64,000 bases of DNA from the NCBI RefSeq assembly GCF_001644565.1, contig NZ_CP011387.1:237001-301000 (forward strand), in the 5' to 3' direction. This DNA comes from Deinococcus puniceus (GTDB taxonomy: Bacteria > Deinococcota > Deinococci > Deinococcales > Deinococcaceae). The translations under genes and the position numbers were made by a program. Below, piece after piece: positions 35,545 to 44,572 of the stretch. The notes below the pieces were generated by a model, which worked only from the letters and a program-made list of their open reading frames with translations, did no database searches and was not told where the DNA came from. The stretch's first letter is position 1. Each line of letters opens with the position of its first letter.

Positions 35545-37446
35545 ATGAAGAAGCCTGCCATCTTCCTCTCATTTGCCCTAGCGTGCGGCGGAGCGGCGGC
35601 CCAAGGGGTTTCCCCGGCTGACCCCTTTTTGCGGCAGGCTCCGGCCCAAACCTCCCCCACTCTGCGCGGCGTGACCTCTGCGCCCCAATCGGCTCCCAGC
35701 AGCGGCCTGAACCTGACGGGGGTGCAGAACGTCACCTTCGGTAATCCGCGCACCAGCAACAGCGGTTCTCAGACCCGCGTGGTGTTTGACCTCGCGCCCG
35801 GCGTGACGTATACCCTGATGCCCACGTTCACGGGCCTGAGAATAGATGTGCAGGGGGCGCGGGTGCTGCCCGCCGTGACCGCAGCGTTGGGCGGCAGCGT
35901 CAGCGAATACCGGGCAGGCGGGGGGCAGGCCACCGTATTCACGCCGTTTCCGCTCTCGTTTACCGATGGGTGGCGGGCCAGTGAAGCCACCTTGGCCACC
36001 GGAAGCCGCGTGCTGATCCTCGAATTCGGCGCAGTAATCACGGGTGGAGCCAGCGAGTCTCTGCGGGCCTTGGTGCGCAACTCTGCACCCCCCGCGAGTG
36101 CCACCACTGCCGAAGCCAACGCGGTTCTGAATGCTCCGCTGGGCCTGAAAGCGGCGGTACCGGCTCCGGTGGTGGCCCCAACCGCAGCAGCAGCGGTCAC
36201 GCCCAGCCGCACGGCCCAGACTCCCAGCCCTGCTGCACCCACTGCGGCAGCCCCAATTGCGCCGCCCACCACGTCTGCCGTCAACCCTGATCAATTGCCC
36301 CCCGGCGACATGGTGCAGCCCAGCAAGCAGTTCGCGCCTGCCCCCGCGCTGCCCGATGCCAACGCCGCCCGCCCCAGCGCCCTGACAGGCCGCGTGACTG
36401 GGCAAGCGCAGCCCGGCGCACTGCTCACGGCCCCCCGAATTGGCAAGAATCCCGGCCTGACCCGCGTGGTTCTGGATTTGCCGCCCGGCAGCACCTACAC
36501 CATTCAACCCACCGCGCTAGGCCTCCGTATAGCCCTGACGGGCCTGAGCGTGATGCCGCAAAGTGGCCAGAATGTCAGCCCCGAAGTCCGCACGTGGCGC
36601 TTCGAACCCACCAACGAGGGTGTGGAGATCACGTTGGTGACGGCCACCCCCACCACCGCCCGCAGTGGGTGGCGTGCCCAGCTGTTGCCGCCCACCTCTG
36701 GCAGTGACCGCGCCCGGCTGGCCCTTGACCTCTCGCCCGCGCTGGCCAACCTGACGCCGCTGGCCCCCGCTGAGCGCCTGATTGCCAGTGTGCCGCCTGT
36801 TCTGGCCACGCGGGGCACCGCTATTCTGGCCCTGAGCGCCAACTATGTGCAGCCGCGTGTCGTCCTTGATCCGGGGCACGGCGGGCGCGATCCGGGCGCA
36901 GTGGGCAGCGTCATAGAAAAAGAAGTGACGCTGAGCGTGGCCTTGCGTGTGCGCGACCTGCTGCGGGCGGCGGGCGTGGACGTGGTGCTGACCCGCGACA
37001 CTGACCGCGCTCTGAACAGCGTCAAGAACACCGATCTGCAGATGCGGGCGCAGATGGGCAGCCCCGGCACGCAATTGTTCGTCAGTATCCATGTGAACGC
37101 GATGGAGGCCAACGCCGCCCTGCGCGGCTACGGCGTAGAAACGTGGTGGAATCCCAACCACCCGATGTCCAGCACCCTTGCCAGCATGTTGCAGCGCCAG
37201 ATGGTGAGCATCACGGGGGCCTTCTCACGCGGCCTGAAATCCAACCAATCGTTGTCTGTCCTCCGCAACAGCCGGATTCCTGCCGCACTCGTCGAAATCG
37301 GCTACGCCAGCCACCCGGTCGACGGCCTGAACCTGCAAGACGCCAACTACCTAGAGCGCGTGGCAGTGGGCATCGCGCAGGGTATCCGCGAGGCGCTGAC
37401 CTCGGGCGTGACGGCGGGCAATGCGGTGGGCGGTGGCGGGAAGTAA
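35545..37446 (+). CDS. N-acetylmuramoyl-L-alanine amidase with two AMIN-type domains
   Basis: 633 residues, exported. A signal peptide (MKKPAIFLSFALACGGAAA) is followed by a first AMIN-type domain (VQNVTFGNPRTSNSGSQTRV, residues about 55-160), an Ala/Pro-rich linker, a second AMIN-like domain (about 300-430), and a C-terminal amidase_3 domain with RVVLDPGHGGRDPGAVG (His-Glu zinc site), QLFVSIHVNAM and ALVEIGYASHP. AMIN domains bind peptidoglycan or place the enzyme at the septum, so it would act in cell separation. The duplicated AMIN arrangement is longer than E. coli AmiC. Confidence 0.92.
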   Translation: MKKPAIFLSFALACGGAAAQGVSPADPFLRQAPAQTSPTLRGVTSAPQSAPSSGLNLTGVQNVTFGNPRTSNSGSQTRVVFDLAPGVTYTLMPTFTGLRIDVQGARVLPAVTAALGGSVSEYRAGGGQATVFTPFPLSFTDGWRASEATLATGSRVLILEFGAVITGGASESLRALVRNSAPPASATTAEANAVLNAPLGLKAAVPAPVVAPTAAAAVTPSRTAQTPSPAAPTAAAPIAPPTTSAVNPDQLPPGDMVQPSKQFAPAPALPDANAARPSALTGRVTGQAQPGALLTAPRIGKNPGLTRVVLDLPPGSTYTIQPTALGLRIALTGLSVMPQSGQNVSPEVRTWRFEPTNEGVEITLVTATPTTARSGWRAQLLPPTSGSDRARLALDLSPALANLTPLAPAERLIASVPPVLATRGTAILALSANYVQPRVVLDPGHGGRDPGAVGSVIEKEVTLSVALRVRDLLRAAGVDVVLTRDTDRALNSVKNTDLQMRAQMGSPGTQLFVSIHVNAMEANAALRGYGVETWWNPNHPMSSTLASMLQRQMVSITGAFSRGLKSNQSLSVLRNSRIPAALVEIGYASHPVDGLNLQDANYLERVAVGIAQGIREALTSGVTAGNAVGGGGK

Positions 37447-37475
37447 GGCGCAGCTGGGCATTCGTGGAGCATTGT

Positions 37476-37580
37476 CTAAGGGTTTAGGATCTGTTTAAGG
37501 TACTGGGGCGGTGGTGTTTCGGTGGCTGAGTGCAGCCTGAAAACGCCCCGCCCACACGCCTTTCTTAGACCCTTAAACAT
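37476..37580. repeat. CTAAGGGTT-type repeat pair
   Basis: GTCTAAGGGTTTAGGATCTG at 37476 and CTTAGACCCTTAAACATCC at 37563 are facing copies of the telomere-like motif, about 70 bp apart, in the gap between the convergent amidase and nth genes. Confidence 0.6.
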
Positions 37581-37591
37581 CCTTTCCGCCC

Positions 37592-38353
37592 CTACTTCCC
37601 AAAGCTAGGAACCCGGTTTCCGTAAATCGCGTGGGCGTCGCACTTGTCCCGCAGAATGCAGACCGGACACTTGGGCGCTGTCCAGTGACAGACTTTTTGC
37701 CCGTGCCGCAGCAGGTTCACATGCAGTTCGTACAGGTGCGGCGCGTCGGGGGGCAGCAGGGCCAACAGCGCCCGGTGGGCCGCCTGCTCGCCCATACGCG
37801 GAATTGCGCCCACGCGGGTGGTCACGCGGTGAACGTGGGTATCGACCGGAAACACAGGCCGCGCGAAGTTGAACAACAGCACCAACGACGCCGTTTTCAC
37901 GCCCACTCCCGGCAAGTTGGTCAGCCATTTCAGGGCGTCGGCCACAGGCAACTCGGCCAAAAAGTCCAGATCGTAGCCGCCGCGCTCGGCTTTGATGGCG
38001 CTGAGGGTGGCCTGAATACGCGGCGCTTTGCTTTCCGGGTAGTTGCTGCGGCGAATGGCGTGGGCCACAGCGTCCACCGGGGCCGCAATAATCTCATCCC
38101 AGTCGCCCAGCAAGCACAATTCCTGATACGCGGCTTCCTCATCGGCGTGCGTGGTGCGCTGAGACAAAATGGTGCTGATCAGCTCATGCATGGGCACACG
38201 CCGGGGAATCAGGGGGCGCTCACCGTATTCGGCCCGCAACAAGCCAGCCATCCATGCCAGCAACTCGGCCCGTGCTGGGGCAGGTTGGGCGGCGTTCAGG
38301 GCTTCGGCTGGTGCAGGCGCAGACTGTTGAGGAAACAGAGAGCCGTCGGTCAT
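37592..38353 (-). CDS. nth: Endonuclease III-like DNA glycosylase
   Basis: 253 residues; removes oxidised pyrimidines in base excision repair. The helix-hairpin-helix is LPGVGVKTASLVLL with the catalytic lysine, the aspartate is in PVDTHVHRV, and the [4Fe-4S] cluster has the C-x6-C-x2-C-x5-C pattern in CHWTAPKCPVCILRDKC. A polar N-terminal extension of about 35 residues precedes the domain. The gene begins 10 bp after a small hydrophilic gene and is probably co-transcribed with it. Deinococcus has several Nth paralogs. Confidence 0.93.
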   Translation of the reverse strand: MTDGSLFPQQSAPAPAEALNAAQPAPARAELLAWMAGLLRAEYGERPLIPRRVPMHELISTILSQRTTHADEEAAYQELCLLGDWDEIIAAPVDAVAHAIRRSNYPESKAPRIQATLSAIKAERGGYDLDFLAELPVADALKWLTNLPGVGVKTASLVLLFNFARPVFPVDTHVHRVTTRVGAIPRMGEQAAHRALLALLPPDAPHLYELHVNLLRHGQKVCHWTAPKCPVCILRDKCDAHAIYGNRVPSFGK

Positions 38354-38363
38354 GCGGAGGCGC

Positions 38364-38579
38364 TTAGCCCTTGGTGGTGTTCAGGCCCGGCTCTGTGCCT
38401 GTGTCTGCGCCGCCGCCTTCCACCTCGCTCCGGCCCCCCTCGGCGGGTTCTTTGTTGGCGGCTGGGTCACTGTTCGGCGCTTTGCCTTTCTCTTCGGGCG
38501 AAATCTCTTTGCTCTGGCCCTCGGCAGGAGAGGTGTTGGCGGGGTCATAGCCGGGATTCTGGTGGTCTTGGTCGGTCAT
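38364..38579 (-). CDS. Small hydrophilic disordered protein upstream of nth
   Basis: 71 residues beginning MTDQDHQNPGYDPANTS, rich in Glu, Gly, Pro and Asn, no hydrophobic segment. The ATG at 38579 follows GAGGCC only weakly. It is 10 bp from nth on the same strand, so it is expressed with a DNA-repair glycosylase. Third member of the hydrophilin-like set of the window. Function unknown. Confidence 0.7.
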   Translation of the reverse strand: MTDQDHQNPGYDPANTSPAEGQSKEISPEEKGKAPNSDPAANKEPAEGGRSEVEGGGADTGTEPGLNTTKG

Positions 38580-38800
38580 GGCCTCAGCCTGCGCGGGCTG
38601 GCCCAGCTTTGGGCGAGTGGCGTGTAAAGGCGTGTTTAGACCCCACTGCATAAAACTGGAGAGGTGTCTAGCTGGGCCTTGAGCTTTCCATTATCAAGTA
38701 GTTTACAAAATAGGTCAACAGGTTTAGACTCTGAGGCCGCGTGTGTGAACTGGCCGTTCAGTTGCCGCGCCTGATCTCACCACTTCTCGGAGGAATCCCA

Positions 38801-39565
38801 ATGAAACGCACCCTGATCCTGTCCGCCCTTGCCCTGAGCCTCGCCACTACCGCCGCTGCCCAGCGCCCCACCACTCTCACCCCCGGCGTGCTGAAAATCG
38901 GCATGGAAGGCACTTACGCGCCGTTTACCTTCAAGGACGAAAAGGGCCAACTGGTGGGCTTCGACGTGGACATTGCCAAAGCTGTGGCCGCCCGCCTTGG
39001 CCTGAAGCCCGAGTTTGTACTGACCGAGTGGAGCGGCATTCTGGCCGGACTGCAAGCCCGCAAATACGACGTGATCGTGAATCAGGTGGGCATTACCGCC
39101 GAGCGCCAAAAAGCCATCGGCTTCAGCAACGCTTATGCCTACAGCAGCCCGCAGATCATCGTGCGGAAGAATGCCACCACCGCCTTCAAAAACTTGGCGG
39201 ATCTGAAGGGCAAGCGCGTGGGCGTGGGCCTCGGCAGCAACTTCGAGCAGCAATTGCGCGGCGCAGGCGGCATCAATGTGGTCACGTACCCCGGCGCTCC
39301 CGAATACCTTAGCGACCTGATTTCGGGCCGCATCGACGCCGCGTTCAATGACCGCCTGTTGGTGGGCTACCTGATCAAGAAAGACGGCCTACCCGTGAAG
39401 GGTGCGGGCGTGATCGGCGCGGCAGAACCCGTAGGAATCGCCTTCCGCAAAGACAACACCAGCCTGAAAACCGCCATTGACCGCGCCCTATTGCAGATCA
39501 AGGCCAACGGCACCTACGCCAAGATCAGCCGCCAGTGGTTCGGTCAGGATGTCAGCAAGCCCTGA
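38801..39565 (+). CDS. Polar amino acid ABC transporter substrate-binding protein
   Basis: 254 residues, exported: signal peptide MKRTLILSALALSLATTAAA ends near residue 20. The family-3 solute-binding fold is clear from GVLKIGMEGTYAPFTFKDEK, LVGFDVDIAKAVAARLG, ARKYDVIVNQVGIT and GKRVGVGLGSNFEQ. Cystine/polar amino acid binding proteins (TcyA/FliY) are the nearest type. CGGAGG precedes the ATG. A strong terminator separates it from the permease gene downstream. Confidence 0.9.
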   Translation: MKRTLILSALALSLATTAAAQRPTTLTPGVLKIGMEGTYAPFTFKDEKGQLVGFDVDIAKAVAARLGLKPEFVLTEWSGILAGLQARKYDVIVNQVGITAERQKAIGFSNAYAYSSPQIIVRKNATTAFKNLADLKGKRVGVGLGSNFEQQLRGAGGINVVTYPGAPEYLSDLISGRIDAAFNDRLLVGYLIKKDGLPVKGAGVIGAAEPVGIAFRKDNTSLKTAIDRALLQIKANGTYAKISRQWFGQDVSKP

Positions 39566-39644
39566 AGGCGGTGAGCGGGAAGGGCGTACTGGCCGAGAGA
39601 TTCACACTCTGACCAACTTTAGAAACTAGGAAAGACTTCGCCAC

Positions 39645-39675
39645 AGTTTGCCCACTCACCGGGCAAACTTTTTTT
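39645..39675 (+). terminator. Intrinsic terminator between binding protein and permease genes
   Basis: Perfect 9-bp stem AGTTTGCCC/GGGCAAACT with a 7-base loop and seven T. It probably gives excess binding protein over permease. Confidence 0.9.
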
Positions 39676-39740
39676 CTCGGCTTCGCTGGCCCGGACTAAT
39701 GGCCCAGACTGCGAGATACTGACCCTATGACGGTGACGAT

Positions 39741-40406
39741 ATGGACATAACCTTGATCCTGAACAGCGCCGTGCAATCGTTGCCTGTGCTGGTGCAGGGA
39801 GCCGGAATTACGCTGGGCTTTGCGCTGGCCGCGATGGTGCTGGGGCTGCCGCTGGGCTTCGCGGTGGCGCTCGCCCGCCTGTCCCGCTTTGCGGCACTGC
39901 GCTGGATCACGAGCATCTACGTGTCGTTTATTCGCGGAACGCCGCTGCTGGTGCAAATCTTCGTCATCTATTACGGCCTGCCCAGCTTTGGTATCACGCT
40001 GAATCCGGTGGTGGGCGGCGTGCTGGCCCTCACCCTGAATGCCGGAGCGTACCTCTCGGAAACCATTCGCGGGGCGATTCAGAGCGTGCCGCGTGGTCAG
40101 CGCGAGGCGGCCACCAGTTTGGGCCTGAACGGGGCACAGACCATGCGCCTGATCGTGCTGCCGCAGGCCATGCGGGTGGCCGCGCCCAGCCTCGGCAACA
40201 GCCTGATCGGACTGGTGAAGGATACGTCGCTGGTCAGCGTCATTACGGTGGTGGAACTGCTCCGCAGCGCCCAGTTGGTCATTGCCCGCACCTTTGAGCC
40301 GTTCGGCCCCTACCTGATGGCGGCCCTGCTGTACTGGCTCATGAGCCTGCTGCTGGAAGGCGTGCAGCGCGGCGTGGAACGGCGGCTGTCGCGGGGCGTG
40401 GCTTAG
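39741..40406 (+). CDS. Polar amino acid ABC transporter permease
   Basis: 221 residues, five to six transmembrane helices. The ATPase-contact loop is EAATSLGLNGAQTMRLIVLPQA (EAA motif) near residue 120. YVSFIRGTPLLVQIFVIYYGLP matches the His/Glu/Gln/Arg/cystine permease group. No ribosome site is clear at the ATG. No ATP-binding subunit is encoded nearby, so it must use one from elsewhere on the genome. Confidence 0.92.
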   Translation: MDITLILNSAVQSLPVLVQGAGITLGFALAAMVLGLPLGFAVALARLSRFAALRWITSIYVSFIRGTPLLVQIFVIYYGLPSFGITLNPVVGGVLALTLNAGAYLSETIRGAIQSVPRGQREAATSLGLNGAQTMRLIVLPQAMRVAAPSLGNSLIGLVKDTSLVSVITVVELLRSAQLVIARTFEPFGPYLMAALLYWLMSLLLEGVQRGVERRLSRGVA

Positions 40407-40419
40407 GTCTGAGTTTGCG

Positions 40420-40528
40420 GGTGAACCCCCCCCGTTGCTAGCGCAACGCCCCCCCTTAGAGGTGGGGACTAAAGCCTTTTCGCTCCCCTTTCAGGGGGGC
40501 TGGCTGCGAAGCAGACTGGGGGTTTTTT
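40420..40528. repeat. GC-rich palindromic intergenic repeat, copy 6
   Basis: GTGAACCCCCCCCGTTGCTA with GCGCAACGCCCCCCCCTTAG, then CTCCCCTTTCAGGGGGGCTG, GCTGCGAAGCAGACTGGGGG and a T run. The right end (GGGGGTTTTTT) could act as a terminator. Confidence 0.75.
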
Positions 40529-40945
40529 CTACCGCTCATCCAGCCCGTTTTCCACCAACTCCTTCCCCAGCGGCAGGCCGTTAGAGTCCAAAACAAACGC
40601 CGTCACGTCCAGCGCTTCTTGCCTGCTGACGGGTGGTAAATGGCCGTGCAGTCCGTCAATCAGGTGAGAGAGGGCACGCGGCGGAAGTGCCCGGTAGGTG
40701 GCCCGGAACCCCTCTCCAGCCAAGGCTTCGGCACTGCCGCCCTCCAATTCGTCGCCGTGACACATGGCGCAGGCGAGACGGTACAGCACGGCTCCGCGCT
40801 CTATTTGGGCGGTAGCAGTTTGGGCCGCAGTGGGGGAGAGAATAGCCGCTGTTTTCTCTTGCGCTTCGGCTTGGGGCAAGGTTGCGCCTATCAGCACAGC
40901 GAGGGCGGGCAAACTGAGCGCGAGGAGGCTAGGCAGGCGGAACAT
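40529..40945 (-). CDS. c-type cytochrome, single heme
   Basis: 138 residues. Signal peptide MFRLPSLLALSLPALAVLIG to about residue 28, then a class I cytochrome c with CAMCH near residue 60. Axial methionine is not certain; candidates are few, and the VSRQEALDVTAFVL helix is typical. Acts outside the membrane in electron transfer. The downstream end lies right at the repeat copy 6. Its partner is not known. Confidence 0.88.
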   Translation of the reverse strand: MFRLPSLLALSLPALAVLIGATLPQAEAQEKTAAILSPTAAQTATAQIERGAVLYRLACAMCHGDELEGGSAEALAGEGFRATYRALPPRALSHLIDGLHGHLPPVSRQEALDVTAFVLDSNGLPLGKELVENGLDER

Positions 40946-41063
40946 CAGGCGTCAATCTAGCGCCGTACCCGGTTGCAAACCGTGTTCAAGACATTCTGAA
41001 GGTGCGCTCAGGGTTGCAACCGCTTACAGGCTCGGCGGTTGTATACATCTTCGCCGCGTCTGT

Positions 41064-41069
41064 GTAGGC
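41064..41069 (+). promoter_or_regulatory. Candidate leaderless -10 box of the IclR-type gene
   Basis: TAGGCT ends about 6 nt before the GTG start. Confidence 0.45.
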
Positions 41070-41076
41070 TGGACGG

Positions 41077-41781
41077 GTGCTGTCATTGCAGAAGGCCGCG
41101 AGCATTTTGGGGGCGTTCAGCGCCGAGCAACCGGAGTGGGGCGTGCGGGCGTTGGCGCTTCACCTCACGCTGCCCCGCGCTACCGCCCACGCCTACCTTG
41201 CGGGCCTCACCGACGCGGGATTTCTGCGCCGCACGCCCGCCGGAAAATACCGTCTGTCTTGGCATCTGGCCGAAATGGGCGGCCAACTGACCGCCGCTCT
41301 GCCTTGGTTCCCCGATGCCCGCAGCCTGATTACCCGCTTGGCTCTAGAGGTTCGGGCGGTGGCCTTCCTGTGCATCTTGGAGGGCGAAGAAGTGGTGTGC
41401 GCCATCCGTGAGCGCCACCCCGACGCCGATATAGACCTGCCGCTGGACATCTATCTGCCCGCTACCGCCACCGCCAGCGGCAAGATTTTGTATGCCCACG
41501 CCGATATTTCCCCGCGCACGTTTAGTGCCTGCACCGACAGCAGCATCACCACGCCCGACGAATGGCGAACCGAAGTGGCCCGCGTGCGCCGCCGGGGATA
41601 CGCCTATTCCATAGAGGAATGGATTCCGAACCAGTGCACCTTGGGTGTGCCGTATCACTATGCAGAAGGCGTGGTGGCCGCCATTGGCGTGCAAATGAGC
41701 GCCGAACGCTACTTGCAGGGCGAGCGCAGTATTCGGGAGCGCGTGCTGGGGATCGTGCATGAGGCCGAGGCGCTGGGGTAG
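41077..41781 (+). CDS. IclR-family transcriptional regulator
   Basis: 234 residues. An N-terminal winged helix (SLQKAASILGAFSAEQPEWG, then VRALALHLTLPRATAHAYLA, residues 2-60) and an IclR effector domain (LATASGKILYAH-like TATASGKILYA near 130, and GYAYSIEEWIPNQCTLGVPYH near 175) are present. The family controls catabolic genes. GTG start with a leaderless -10 box. The effector and target are unknown; the neighbour at 41843 encodes a secreted protein. Confidence 0.88.
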   Translation: MLSLQKAASILGAFSAEQPEWGVRALALHLTLPRATAHAYLAGLTDAGFLRRTPAGKYRLSWHLAEMGGQLTAALPWFPDARSLITRLALEVRAVAFLCILEGEEVVCAIRERHPDADIDLPLDIYLPATATASGKILYAHADISPRTFSACTDSSITTPDEWRTEVARVRRRGYAYSIEEWIPNQCTLGVPYHYAEGVVAAIGVQMSAERYLQGERSIRERVLGIVHEAEALG

Positions 41782-41842
41782 AGCTGCTGGATTAAGAACT
41801 GGGTTTGAGCCTCTGCCCTACGCTGATCTCGGAGGCTTTCCT

Positions 41843-42481
41843 ATGCCCAACATTCGAGCCGCGTTTTTCCTCGCTTCAGTGCTGCTTTCTGGCGTTGCTG
41901 CCGCCGCCCCGCCGTTGTCCCTCTCCACGCAAAACGGCGTCACGACTCTTGGTGGCAAAGTCGCAGGCTGGAAGCTTGGCACACGCGGCCTCGCCTTTTC
42001 GACCTTCAGGGGCGAACTGACACGCGGCAAGATTGATGCTGGGGGCACGTTTCAGATTGCCCTGCCTTCTCCTGCTCAACTGAGAACCCTGACCCAAAAC
42101 GTGGGCGACATGTACGACGTGGTGGGCTGCGACGATCAATCGTCCGACTTCGACATCGTGGGGCGTGACGCCGCGCTGTACTGGCTGCCCCAACTTTCTG
42201 TGATGAAGGCTCCCCCCAACCCCAAACTGCCCTATGAGCGGGGTGACATCTACAACCTGAGCAGCACAGGCAAAGATGAACTGCGTCTGTTGTATTCCAC
42301 CGACTACACCACCATTCGCGTGAATATTTCCTGCACTGCATGGGGCGATGACAAAAGCGTGTACTACAACCTGAATGTAGCCCCCGGTTGGAATATGGTG
42401 CTTGACCGGGTGGGCTCCGAAACGTTCATTGAGGACGCGCCGGAGAGCTTGGAGACGCGCTGGCTGTACGGCGTGCGGTAA
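41843..42481 (+). CDS. Secreted protein of unknown function
   Basis: 212 residues. Signal peptide MPNIRAAFFLASVLLSGVAA AAP-type cleavage near residue 21, then a beta-rich protein with CDDQSSDF and ISCTAWGDDKSVYYNLNVAP, two cysteines that may form a disulfide. GGAGG stands 8 nt before the ATG. No family recognised. Probably periplasmic. Confidence 0.75.
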   Translation: MPNIRAAFFLASVLLSGVAAAAPPLSLSTQNGVTTLGGKVAGWKLGTRGLAFSTFRGELTRGKIDAGGTFQIALPSPAQLRTLTQNVGDMYDVVGCDDQSSDFDIVGRDAALYWLPQLSVMKAPPNPKLPYERGDIYNLSSTGKDELRLLYSTDYTTIRVNISCTAWGDDKSVYYNLNVAPGWNMVLDRVGSETFIEDAPESLETRWLYGVR

Positions 42482-42486
42482 GAGGC

Positions 42487-43395
42487 TCAGGCTTTTTCTG
42501 CCGCCATTCTTACGGCGTCACGGACTGCCGCGCAGACGGCTTCTTGCACCAGTGCGCCCAGCAGCATCGGGTCAGCAGGCGGGCGGGTGCAGGCGCTCAG
42601 CACAAAGGCCGCGTCGCCGTCCCAATAGGTGTGGCTGGGGTGAATCACGCGGGCGAGGGCCGTCTGCGCCGCGTCGGCCAGTCTGCGGGCATCGTTTTTG
42701 GTCAGGGTGTGTGCGGTGGCAACGGCAATCAGGGTGGTGTTGGTCACGTCGGCAGGGGCAAAGGCCGATGCGCCCACGCCTGTGCCGGGGCCAGCCAAGA
42801 TGCCGCCCCTTTCGTCCAGCACGTCTCCAATCGGGTTGACGACGGCCAGCGCCGCCACTTGCACCCCGTAGCGTTCCAGCATCACGCTGCCGAGGCCGCC
42901 CGCCGCTGCCTGCTCTGGCCCCCGGTATTTACCCGCCGTCGCGCCTGTACCCGCGCCCACACGCCCACGCACGACAGGATCGGTGGACGCCGCCCGCGCC
43001 GCTTGTTCGCCTTCGCGGTCGCCGGGTCGTGCCCGCGCATCGCCTACGCCGAGGTCGTAAATCACGGCGGCAGGCACGATGGGAACCCGCGCCCAAGGCG
43101 TTTCGTGGCCCACGCCACGCTCCTCTAGCACCCGCACCACGCCCGCCGCCGCCGCCAACCCAAAGGCACTCCCACCCGTCAGCAGCAGCGCGTGGATGCG
43201 CTCCACCTTCTTTTCGGGGGCCAGCAGCACCCCTTCCCGCGTGCCCGGACTGGGGCCCAGAAACGACGCCGAAGCCACCGCACCTCCATCGGGGCACAGG
43301 ATGACGGTGCAACCCGTGCGGCCCACCGGGTCTGTCCAGTGGCCCACCCGGAAGCCGGGAATGGCAGTGAGGGTCTGGTTGGGCGGCAGGGTCAT
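42487..43395 (-). CDS. P1 (S58) family self-cleaving peptidase, DmpA-like
   Basis: 302 residues. The family processes itself before a Ser/Thr; here the site is in DVTNTTLIAVATAHTL near residue 235. GFRVGHWTDPVGRTGCTVIL, LLTGGSAFGLAAAAGV and GAGTGATAGKY are conserved. Members are beta-aminopeptidases or D-aminopeptidases. TACACT stands 6 nt before the ATG. No signal peptide. Single-gene unit. Confidence 0.88.
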   Translation of the reverse strand: MTLPPNQTLTAIPGFRVGHWTDPVGRTGCTVILCPDGGAVASASFLGPSPGTREGVLLAPEKKVERIHALLLTGGSAFGLAAAAGVVRVLEERGVGHETPWARVPIVPAAVIYDLGVGDARARPGDREGEQAARAASTDPVVRGRVGAGTGATAGKYRGPEQAAAGGLGSVMLERYGVQVAALAVVNPIGDVLDERGGILAGPGTGVGASAFAPADVTNTTLIAVATAHTLTKNDARRLADAAQTALARVIHPSHTYWDGDAAFVLSACTRPPADPMLLGALVQEAVCAAVRDAVRMAAEKA

Positions 43396-43461
43396 GGGGG
43401 AAGTGTAGGTCGGAAAAGTGCAGGCTGGGAAGATGTAAGGCGGGGACGCTGTGGGGACGAA

Positions 43462-43572
43462 GGGCGTCTAAGGGTCTAGGGTCTAAGGAAGGGCAAGTGC
43501 TGCGCTCACTCACCCCCTCTGCTTCGCAGCTCTGCGAGTCCCCAGACCTCCCCCCTCAAGGGTGAGGGAGCA
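43462..43572. repeat. CTAAGGGTC-type repeat followed by partial GC-rich repeat (copy 7)
   Basis: GTCTAAGGGTCTAGGGTCTA at 43467-43486, then CTTCGCAGCTCTGCGAGTCC and CCCCCCTCAAGGGTGAGGGA. Part of the latter also appears in the copy at 20045. Confidence 0.6.
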
Positions 43573-43584
43573 AAAACCCCGATA

Positions 43585-43795
43585 TCGCCGCCCAACATCG
43601 TCGCCGCCCAATTCCGTGTGAGGCCGTCGTCCGCGTTAGCGGACGGGCCAATTCCATCTGGGAATGAACTGGCAATTCCGGTTCAGAAGAGGGAGCCAAC
43701 CGACTAAAAACGCGACAAGATTGATCCTGCCTAGTGCAACGTAAGCTCCCCTGACCCCTGTGGGGGCGGGGGCTGGGGGAGTCCACCGTAGGACA
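43585..43795 (-). repeat. Dispersed non-coding element, copy B
   Basis: Opposite-orientation copy of the element at 4925-5135. The hairpin at 43629-43644 (GTCCGC/GCGGAC) matches GCCCAC/GTGGAC in copy A; one pair changed G-C to A-T on both sides. The rest of the 508-bp gap between the P1 peptidase and the response regulator contains no gene. Confidence 0.75.
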
Positions 43796-43858
43796 AGCCC
43801 AAAAAACCACCTCAATCCAAAAGCTTTAAGCCAAAGCTCCGCCGACCAACCAAAAACG

Positions 43859-43878
43859 AAAAAACCCCACACGGGGCC
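43859..43878 (-). terminator. Terminator of the response regulator gene
   Basis: Short stem CCCC/GGGG with a four-base loop, then six T on the minus strand. Confidence 0.65.
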
Positions 43879-43903
43879 TTTTCAACAAAGTTCGAACTTC
43901 AGC

Positions 43904-44572
43904 TCAGGGCGTTTTCAGGGCGTACCCGATCCCGCGCACCGTGCGAATGATGCCGTAGCCGTCCAAATCTCGCAGCTTGGCGCGCATGTTCGCCATATGC
44001 ACGTCTACGACGTTGGAATTGCTGGGCAGTTCGCCGTTCCAGACTTCGCGCTCGATTTCTTGGCGGGAATAGACGCGCCCCGGCTGCCGCGCCAAAAAGG
44101 TCAGCAGATCAAACTCTTTGGGCGAGAGGCGGACTTCGTGGCCGTTGTAGTGGCACAGACGCTTTTGTGGGTGGATTTCCAGCGCCCCGATCTGAATCAC
44201 TTCGCCGTGTTGCTGGTGGCGCAACTGCACTTTCACGCGGGCCACGAGTTCTTCGGGGTGAAACGGCTTGGTCATGTAGTCGTCCGCGCCCGCTTCCAGC
44301 AGGTTCACTTTGCGGTCTACAGCGTCCATAGCGGTCAGAATAATGATCGGAACCGAACTGGTTTTCCGGAGGCGGCGGGCGATTTCTGCGCCGTCGAAGT
44401 CGGGCAGACCGAGGTCTAGAATGACCAGATCGGGGGCATTCTCACGGGCGCTAGTGAGGCCGGTCACGCCGTCTGGGGCGGTCAGGACACGGTAACCCGC
44501 CTGTTCCAGTTCGTACTGAACGACGCGGGTAATGTCGGGGTTGTCTTCGATAAGCAAAATGCGTTGATCCAT
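43904..44572 (-). CDS. OmpR-family response regulator
   Basis: 222 residues. The receiver domain has ILLIEDNPD (acid pair), the phosphoacceptor in DLVILDLGLPDFDG (Asp near residue 52), T in IILTAMD and K in YMTKPFHPEE. The winged-helix domain has VRLSPKEFDLLTFLARQPG and VVDVHMANMRAKLRD. No histidine kinase gene is adjacent, so it is an orphan. No clear ribosome site. Confidence 0.93.
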   Translation of the reverse strand: MDQRILLIEDNPDITRVVQYELEQAGYRVLTAPDGVTGLTSARENAPDLVILDLGLPDFDGAEIARRLRKTSSVPIIILTAMDAVDRKVNLLEAGADDYMTKPFHPEELVARVKVQLRHQQHGEVIQIGALEIHPQKRLCHYNGHEVRLSPKEFDLLTFLARQPGRVYSRQEIEREVWNGELPSNSNVVDVHMANMRAKLRDLDGYGIIRTVRGIGYALKTP

